In this document: piece by piece, positions 59,001 to 64,000 of the stretch
Numbering within the stretch: the stretch's first letter is position 1
Layout of the letters: every line of letters begins with the position of its first letter
Source of the DNA: Haliotis asinina
Taxonomy: Eukaryota > Mollusca > Gastropoda > Lepetellida > Haliotidae
Assembly: GCF_037392515.1 (NCBI RefSeq)
Contig: NC_090290.1
Location: 35,471,253 to 35,535,252, forward strand
DNA: 64,000 nucleotides
Reading direction: 5' to 3'
Position numbers and translations under genes: made by a program
The notes under the pieces: generated by a model
Database searches by the model: none
Seen by the model: only the letters and a program-made list of their open reading frames with translations
Told to the model about the DNA's origin: nothing

Positions 59001-62000
59001 TCCACAAAGTGCTTGTACCATTACGACCCATCGTGACTCTGTACTATATTGACTCATGTAGGTCCGAGTTAGATCATTGAATTTCCGTAACCCATTCTTT
59101 TTGTAAAACAACTAACAGGATTGGGTGATTACGTTTCTTCCCAATATCGCAGATTTGGGATTTGGCATCTGTATCAAAATCGCAGATGACACAGAAGAAT
59201 GGGTACTAGTATTCACTATTTTGTCATGAAATAAAACACTTATCGAATTCAGTTCGGTTGATCCAATGATGTACCTACCTTGTGATGTATCATATATCCA
59301 AGGTCGATATATCATTGGATCAACCTGTCTAGAAGTCAGTAATTGTATGGTAATATCCTTCACTGAATATTCTGGTCCAGACTTGAGTATTTACATGCTA
59401 TGTGGTTGGAATAGGCGTCAAACCAGAAAAAAATGTACTTAGATATAAATGCAGGAAAAACGTAGATAAAAAGAAGAAAAATATGATATAATTATTATCA
59501 TGTGGAACTGTCATAGTCCCTAATGCATGCATGACCTTAATTTTAAGAGGTATATTTATGATTGTTCAAGCGTTTGAATGACAACATCAGTGTTGACAAC
59601 ATTCTGTCTTATTAAAGGAAAGTATAGGCTGGCGAGAGGTATCCCGTAGAATGTTGCTATTCTCGACAGACGCAGGTTTCCATTACGCAGGCGATGGGAA
59701 GGTTTGTTTTGTGTGGATGAATGGTTACACTGTTACCTTGCGTGGTTCTTTTCTCTGTCTTATTTCTCCATCACTGTTGCTTCGCCTTCTTTATTTCTCT
59801 ATGCAGAACTTGCTTTTTACATCTTCTGTTTATTCTTTCTAATATGACATCCAGCATCTGTCTGTGGACTTTGACTGCAGAAGGACCAGAAATATTCACA
59901 TCTAGCATACCAAAATGGACATTTGTAGGGTGAAATGTGTTTTATCTGTAATGAGGAATGAGAAAGCTTTGAGCCACAACATGAAATTGAAATATCTTGT
60001 GAGATTTGGGTTTACAATGTATGGTTGCCTAATTAGCAATTAAGACACAAAGTGTTTTGAGCCTCTGTTGGAATTCCCTTATTTGCATAAATTACTGTCT
60101 CGGTTCAGTTTTATAGGAAGTAAATGTCGACTCTTTTCAGGCAGAATTTTTTTATCTTATTCATTTCCTTAAAAAAAGTTTAGAAAGTCAAAGAGGACTA
60201 AATGTCATGATTAAATTATTGATTATGATGCCTTTTATCATTATTATTTGAATCATAATCATGTATTAACAGTCATTTCTGAGTTTGAGTAGCGGAAGTG
60301 GTTGTGATAGCTCTGTCCTAAAAGCAGCCTCAACGTCCACAAACAGGCGGTTGTTTATTCACCTGTTGATATCAACTTTCTGCATCATGTCGTAACAATG
60401 TGCCTGATTTCAGTCGTCTATTGGTTGGAGAAACCAGTCTCGGCGAATGATCATCTTCTCAACTGACTCCGGCTTTCATTATGCGGGGGACGGCAAGGTC
60501 CGTGGAGCCTCTGCGGCTCCTCTGGAGCCTCATTTGTTCCCATTTAGTCTGAAGAGTGTAATGTGACACCCCATCACCACATGATGACTTCAATATGATT
60601 TTATAACCAAATACTATTTATGATGAAAGTGATTTAAGTGTAAAGATAGTTTTCCCAAGTTAAAACCAAGGGCAAGTAAATCTAACTTGCCCACCAAAAG
60701 GGAGGTAGCTATAGTTTGCCACCAAAAGCGATATTATGACCTATGAACTGTCCATTATTGATATGCTCAAGGGAGAAGATTCTTACCAAACAAAACAACC
60801 CACAAACATAAGACGTTTGGGTGGGGAACTTCAATTTTTTTTCTTTGGGAAGAAGAGTTCGAAAAGAAAAACAGGTACTTGAGAGCCAGTTGATTTAAGA
60901 TTCTCTGCGATAAGAGCAATTTCATTCTATTGTCCATGATGATTGTGTGGTTTGGGGTTTTACATTTACTCTGACAGACACAGGTTCTGATTAGTTTGTT
61001 CCGTTAATTTCTGTAATGTTTGTTAAGATATTTTACCAGAATTTTGAACATTGAGAAATATATAATGAGGTTTGTTTATGTTAGGGAATTCATGCCAATT
61101 TGAAATAAAAACAATCACATTTGGAATGGATTTTTGTCCAAAGTCTGTTTTTGTTTTGAAATTGTCTTTGAAATTTCTAAAATTTTGACAGAAAGTTTTG
61201 TCTCTGTATAGAAAAGGTGATGGATTCCTTGAATTGGTGTAAGAGCTGAGGTCTTGGCGTTCTTGGTAGAAAGTAAGATGACAAATGTGAAGCAGTTGAT
61301 CAAGGACCAACTAATTCAAACCTCTTCCTTCCTCTCCCACCCAGCCAACCTTCACCCCGAGTCCCTTCCCCCAACCCACCCCTGAAGCCATCCCCTCTCC
61401 CTTCCTTTCCTTTCCACCACCCCCACCCCTTGAATCTCTCCCTTGCCCATTCCCCTGGAGCCTTCCCACTCCCATCCCTCCTGCCACCTTTCCTTGGAAC
61501 CTCACCCCCTTTCTCCACCCCCACCCTTCACACACACCCTCCTCGTGTTCCAGTCCCCACCCCCAGGAGCCTTCAATCTCCCCCTCCCCTTATTCCAATC
61601 TCCACACCCTGGAGCCCTCCCCTCCCGTTCACCCTCCAATACTTCCAAACCAAAGCATACAAGCCAGTCCATACAATGCCCTAGATATTTGGAAGTATCT
61701 AGGATTAATCCTAGCCAAGTATGATAATGAGTTTCTCTTTCCTTCTTGATGTTGAATGTTTCTACAGTAGAAGCATGCTCTCCAGGTCATTTCTAAATCT
61801 GACTTTCCAAGTTATTCACTGCTTTTACTAACAATAACGTAGTTCGGGAGGTGCATGGTAGTGAAGTTATTGCATGTTACTTTAGCTTTTTTCATGATAT
61901 TGTATTAACTTGAAAGGTGATATGGCTGGTATGTATATCTAACAGTTTTATCTAGCCTTTGACTCAAGCAACATTTTTTGGTACCTGACAGTGTTAACAG

Positions 62001-63504
62001 AAACGCTGGGGTACATCAGTGGTTAAAGCATTCACCTATCACACTGAGGGCTCAGGTTTTATTCTTAACATAGGTGTAATGCGTGGAACCCATTTCTGGT
62101 GTCCCCTACAGTGATGTTGCTGGAATATTGCTAAAAGCGGTGTAAAACTTGACTCACACAGATTCAGGGGAGCTGGTTATTTCACCTCAGTGATGAAATG
62201 GTTACTGTGACATGTGAGAGTGACTAGTTCGGTTACAGCAGTAGGGTGACTGAGTGGTTTAAGCTTGTACCAACATGCTGAAGACTTGCTTTTGATTCCC
62301 AAATAATAATAGCCCATTTCTGGAGCTGTCCTCCACAGTGATATAGCTGGAATATTGCAAACTGACATGAACGTGTATACACTCACCCAGGGATTTCTTA
62401 ACTCAGGAAATGCTAAAATTTTGCTCCCAGTGGCATGAAACCATGCTCACTCACTCACTCTTGGATTGGACCCTTGAAGATCCTGGTCAGAACTGACCTT
62501 CAGCATCTCATGCTTATTTTAAGAGGCATGTCATAGTATTGAAATGTTTTCGTTGTAAAATATGTGATTGTATCCCAGTTGCGTAGATCAAAGATCACGA
62601 TGTTAATCCCTTAATTATTTGGTCCAAACGCAATTAATTATTTCTAAAATATTGGGGCGTCAATAAGGAAACAAACAAATTATATGACTGCAGAGAATGA
62701 GGTCACACAGTTCTCCTATGGCTCTCCCAGTTGTATATTGTGTGAAGACCATGACAAACAGTTGGAATTTTGTCAAAACGATAACCTAAACTCACTCATT
62801 CACTCTCTCTTTCAAAAGGCAGTGGTATATTATCAATACTTACTTGCCAGAGTATTGCATACATCAAATAAACTCCGTGTTACTGACTCAGTGGGAATCA
62901 CCTGTTATTTCCTTTTGTTTACCATAGGTGAAGTTATCCGCCCCATTACAGTGTTGCTTGAGGCAAAGGTTAACTCATGTTAAATCATGTTCTATATACT
63001 GTTTAATTACCAGGGTGTGATAGATAGCTATCTGTTGAAAGAATCTAACCTTGAATGAGACATTTTATTATGTATTGTTCTGGATCTCTACCATATCTAC
63101 ATGAGTGATTTTGAATTGCAAAATTTATTTACAGAATAGAGTGTCATCGGAAACATAAGAGAACTAGTTTTACAAACAATAATTATTTAGATTTAGTTCG
63201 TTGTCTGGGGAATAATTTTTAGAAAGATACCTACATACAAGAGGCTAGCATCCCAGTAGTAATATACTTTTGCAGTGACAAAACTAGCTATTGTATCTGT
63301 ATCTGATAGATGATAAGTACTGTAAAACTTGGCAGAAGACTGGATAATGGGGTCTTGTGTCAGTCTACTGTTGTTACCTGACAGTTTATAATGGAGGAGT
63401 TACATTTGCATGATTCTGTTATTCAGCTTGGGGGTATTGTTAAACCCAACGATGGACTCTGTCACATGGACTCAAATGGAGTTTACACAGAGAGCTCTAA
63501 TCAG
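46607..63504 (+). CDS. Integrin beta subunit, first 10 coding exons (gene continues past the window)
   Basis: Exons: 46607..46670, 52937..53040, 53702..53815, 54998..55079, 55770..55901, 56175..56271, 57144..57243, 57609..57695, then 59618..59701 or 60414..60497, then 63427..63504. With one alternative exon this gives 942 bases, residues 1-314 of a protein usually near 800. All junction phases agree. Signal peptide 1-21 ([11 protein letters not shown]). PSI domain (NPC ... CGAC ... CGWC). Beta-I domain with [13 protein letters not shown], so MIDAS residues D146, S148, S150. The specificity loop is C203-RMRNGQP-C211. NLDAPEGGF carries E247, the other MIDAS Glu. D278 (STDAG or STDSG) lies in the alternative exon. 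The last exon reads [18 protein letters not shown]. Intron 55080-55769 starts GC, not GT. As a receptor beta chain it would pair with an alpha chain and bind matrix ligands. Confidence 0.95.
47139..47415. repeat. Degenerate tandem repeat in integrin intron 1
   Basis: Repeats of CAATACACTGAAGATATGA with CATATCAC or CATCCTGA, about 8-9 irregular units. Confidence 0.75.
48892..48905. promoter_or_regulatory. Perfect palindromic X-box
   Basis: GTTGCCATGGCAAC is the ideal binding site for RFX factors. It lies in integrin intron 1. One occurrence only; could be chance. Confidence 0.35.
49632..50201. mobile_element. Second copy of the 8-bp-TSD inverted-repeat element
   Basis: Matches 29252-29874 over its length (GCAGTCTAAGTAAACTTATCC-type start; TTTGACCTGCAGTATATACG shared). 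It lacks about 60 bases near the right end and has a worn right terminus. Flanks GCACGATT and TCATGATT match at 6 of 8, as an old target duplication. It lies in integrin intron 1. Confidence 0.8.
50694..50820 (-). mobile_element. SINE-B, minus strand, partial
   Basis: AGTGAGTGAGTTTAGTTTTA tail, CACCAGAAATGGACTTCACA, and GGGTCTTCAGCATAATGAG; the tRNA head is lost. Confidence 0.75.
51116..51162. repeat. (ATGA)n microsatellite with GGAT-rich flank
   Basis: About 11 units, then an irregular GGATGG-rich stretch to about 51270. The reverse ORF rich in His/Pro/Ser is an artefact. Confidence 0.9.
52345..52575. mobile_element. SINE-B (minus) followed by SINE-A remnant (plus)
   Basis: 52345-52455 is SINE-B in reverse (TAGCAATATTCCAGCAATAT, GAATCAAACCCAGGTCCTCA). 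52480-52575 keeps SINE-A GCTGATTGTCTGGTCCAGAC and GGCATTAAAC. Confidence 0.65.
53054..53098. repeat. (GAT)n just inside integrin intron 2
   Basis: About 12 units beginning 23 bases after the PSI exon donor. Confidence 0.85.
53886..53956. repeat. 18-bp minisatellite, 4 units
   Basis: Unit AGGTCACCACTCAAGTGG; the inner CCACTCAAGTGG is an inverted repeat (CCACT/AGTGG). It is 70 bases after the donor of integrin exon 3. Confidence 0.85.
55335..55488 (-). mobile_element. SINE-B, minus strand, in the GC-AG intron
   Basis: GAGTGAGTTGGGTTTTAAGG, CACCAGAAATGGGCTTCACA, GTACCCATGTGGGAATCG and a worn tRNA-like head. Confidence 0.8.
57696..59617. other. Intron before the alternative exons
   Basis: AT-rich, 1.9 kb, with no further copy of the 28-residue exon seen on the plus strand. 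A worn SINE-A piece (TTCTGGTCCAGACTTGAG) lies near 59370. Confidence 0.55.
59618..59701 (+). CDS. Integrin beta alternative exon A
   Basis: 84 bases, 28 codons, phase 0 on both sides. Acceptor TTATTAAAG, with a weak pyrimidine tract; donor AAG|GTTTGT, a weak match. The encoded segment runs from [12 protein letters not shown] to GFHYAGDGK and includes the MIDAS Asp in STDAG. Six of 28 residues differ from exon B, nearly all in the N-terminal half. Confidence 0.85.
60414..60497 (+). CDS. Integrin beta alternative exon B
   Basis: Same length and phases as exon A. Acceptor TGCCTGATTTCAG is stronger; donor AAG|GTCCGT. Encodes [12 protein letters not shown] to GFHYAGDGK with STDSG at the MIDAS Asp. 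It starts 712 bases after exon A ends. Including both would duplicate a core strand of the beta-I fold, so mutually exclusive use is expected. Confidence 0.87.
60498..61310. other. Intron after alternative exon B
   Basis: The first bases repeat GTGGAGCCTCTGCGGCTCC (60501), a small hairpin near the donor. Otherwise nothing recognised. Confidence 0.5.
61315..61660. repeat. C/T-rich strand-biased tract, about 345 bases
   Basis: Almost no G on the plus strand except in recurring CCTGGAGCC. Runs of CCCACCCC, CTTCCTTCC and CCCTCCTG. It is irregular rather than tandem and lies in the intron downstream of alternative exon B. Confidence 0.85.
62005..62160 (+). mobile_element. SINE-B, worn
   Basis: TACATCAGTGGTTAAAGC box A area, CTCAGGTTTTATTC (decayed box B), GGAATATTGCTAAAAGCGG and the tail GACTCACAC. 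Confidence 0.75.
62240..62395 (+). mobile_element. SINE-B, worn, second in a row
   Basis: GGGTGACTGAGTGGTTTAAGC head, TTTTGATTCCC, CATTTCTGGAGCTGTCC and AGCTGGAATATTGC. Confidence 0.7.
62470..62673 (+). mobile_element. SINE-A, heavily worn
   Basis: CCTTCAGCATCTCATGCTTA, TTGCGTAGATCAAAGATCAC, TATTTGGTCCAAACGC and the end AAGGAAACAAACAAAT. Confidence 0.55.
62674..63426. other. Intron end before integrin exon 10
   Basis: A 99-aa ORF at 62684-62983 has no phase-0 splice support and no integrin-like residues. Nothing else recognised. Confidence 0.5.
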
Positions 63505-63654
63505 GTGAGTGAATCAGTAGCATGGATCCACTGAGAGAGGTTATTTGTGGATCTGGGAAGAGAGGTTGTGTGTGGTTTCGGGAGAGAGGTTATGAGTGAG
63601 ATTACTGATGTTTGTGGAGTTTATTTTGACTGTATTGTAGAGTTTAGGGTCGAG

Positions 63655-63960
63655 TACAGTTTGGACGTTGTATTAAGGTGGGGTTTAGATGGTTTCGCTG
63701 TTGCTTAGAATGGTAAACACCATTGGGTGTTCTGTATAGTTTATGGTGGGGTTTAGATGGTTCATCTGTATTGTTTTGGGTGGGGTTTAGATGGTTTTGC
63801 TGTTGCTTAGAGTGGGGTTTAGATGGTTCATCTGTATAGGTTAAGGTGACGTTTAGATGGTTCATCTGTATAGTTTTGGGTGGGGTTTAGATGGTTTTAC
63901 TGTTGCTTAGAGTGGGGTTTAGATGGTTCAAATGTATAGGTTAAGGTGGGGTTTAGATTG
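63655..63960. repeat. Minisatellite after integrin exon 10
   Basis: Core GTGGGGTTTAGATGGTT alternates with CATCTGTATAGGTTAAG and TTGCTGTTGCTTAGA, a two-type unit of about 33 bases repeated around 9 times up to the window end. Confidence 0.85.
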
Positions 63961-64000
63961 TTCTGATAAGGCGTTTAACTTGGAATTTAGATCATTAAGC

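Overview
This window looks like nuclear DNA from a marine gastropod mollusc, probably abalone-like. The reasons are intron-rich animal genes with GT-AG introns, many short interspersed repeats ending in (ACTC)n tails, an I-clade LINE with an RNase H domain, and many small inverted-repeat DNA transposons. The abalone guess rests on my memory of the repeat style, not on a search.

Four gene groups can be supported. (1) Minus strand, 3277-6938: two consecutive phase-1 exons of a cysteine-rich, probably secreted protein of unknown family. (2) Three intact two-exon genes for a 175-aa stathmin-domain protein (STMND1-like, starting Met-Gly-Cys). Two lie on the minus strand inside a head-to-tail duplication of about 3.9 kb (9370-13232 and 13233-17168), and one lies inverted at 20779-21708. 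All three carry the same pair of CRE palindromes about 60-70 bases before the start codon. (3) Plus strand, 27660-32563: a complete four-exon DNAJC28 gene (J domain plus DUF1992). (4) Plus strand, 46607 to beyond the right edge: the first part of an integrin beta gene (signal peptide, PSI, hybrid and beta-I domains). It contains two adjacent 84-bp exons, 59618-59701 and 60414-60497, that encode alternative versions of the same 28-residue segment carrying a metal-binding Asp of the MIDAS.

Repeats fill the rest. At 1-3048 is a 5'-cut, frameshifted I-clade LINE. Its 3' end resembles the tails of both SINE families found throughout the window, which suggests that the LINE mobilises them. Two other LINE fragments lie at 20035-20560 and 36050-37190. 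Tc1/mariner remnants lie at 5331-6060 and inside both duplicated units. A 2.0-kb element with perfect 19-bp inverted repeats and TTAA target duplications occupies 24318-26313. A 623-bp inverted-repeat element with an 8-bp target duplication sits at base +9 of DNAJC28 intron 2, and its target duplication has copied the splice donor. A second copy lies in integrin intron 1. One tRNA-derived SINE (34980-35775) has grown into about 20 internal tandem copies of a 34-bp segment.

The strongest items for follow-up are the integrin alternative exon pair, the stathmin-like triplication with shared CRE pairs, the splice-donor insertion in DNAJC28, and the SINE-to-minisatellite conversion. No CRISPR array, rRNA, free tRNA gene or LTR/virus-like element was recognised.
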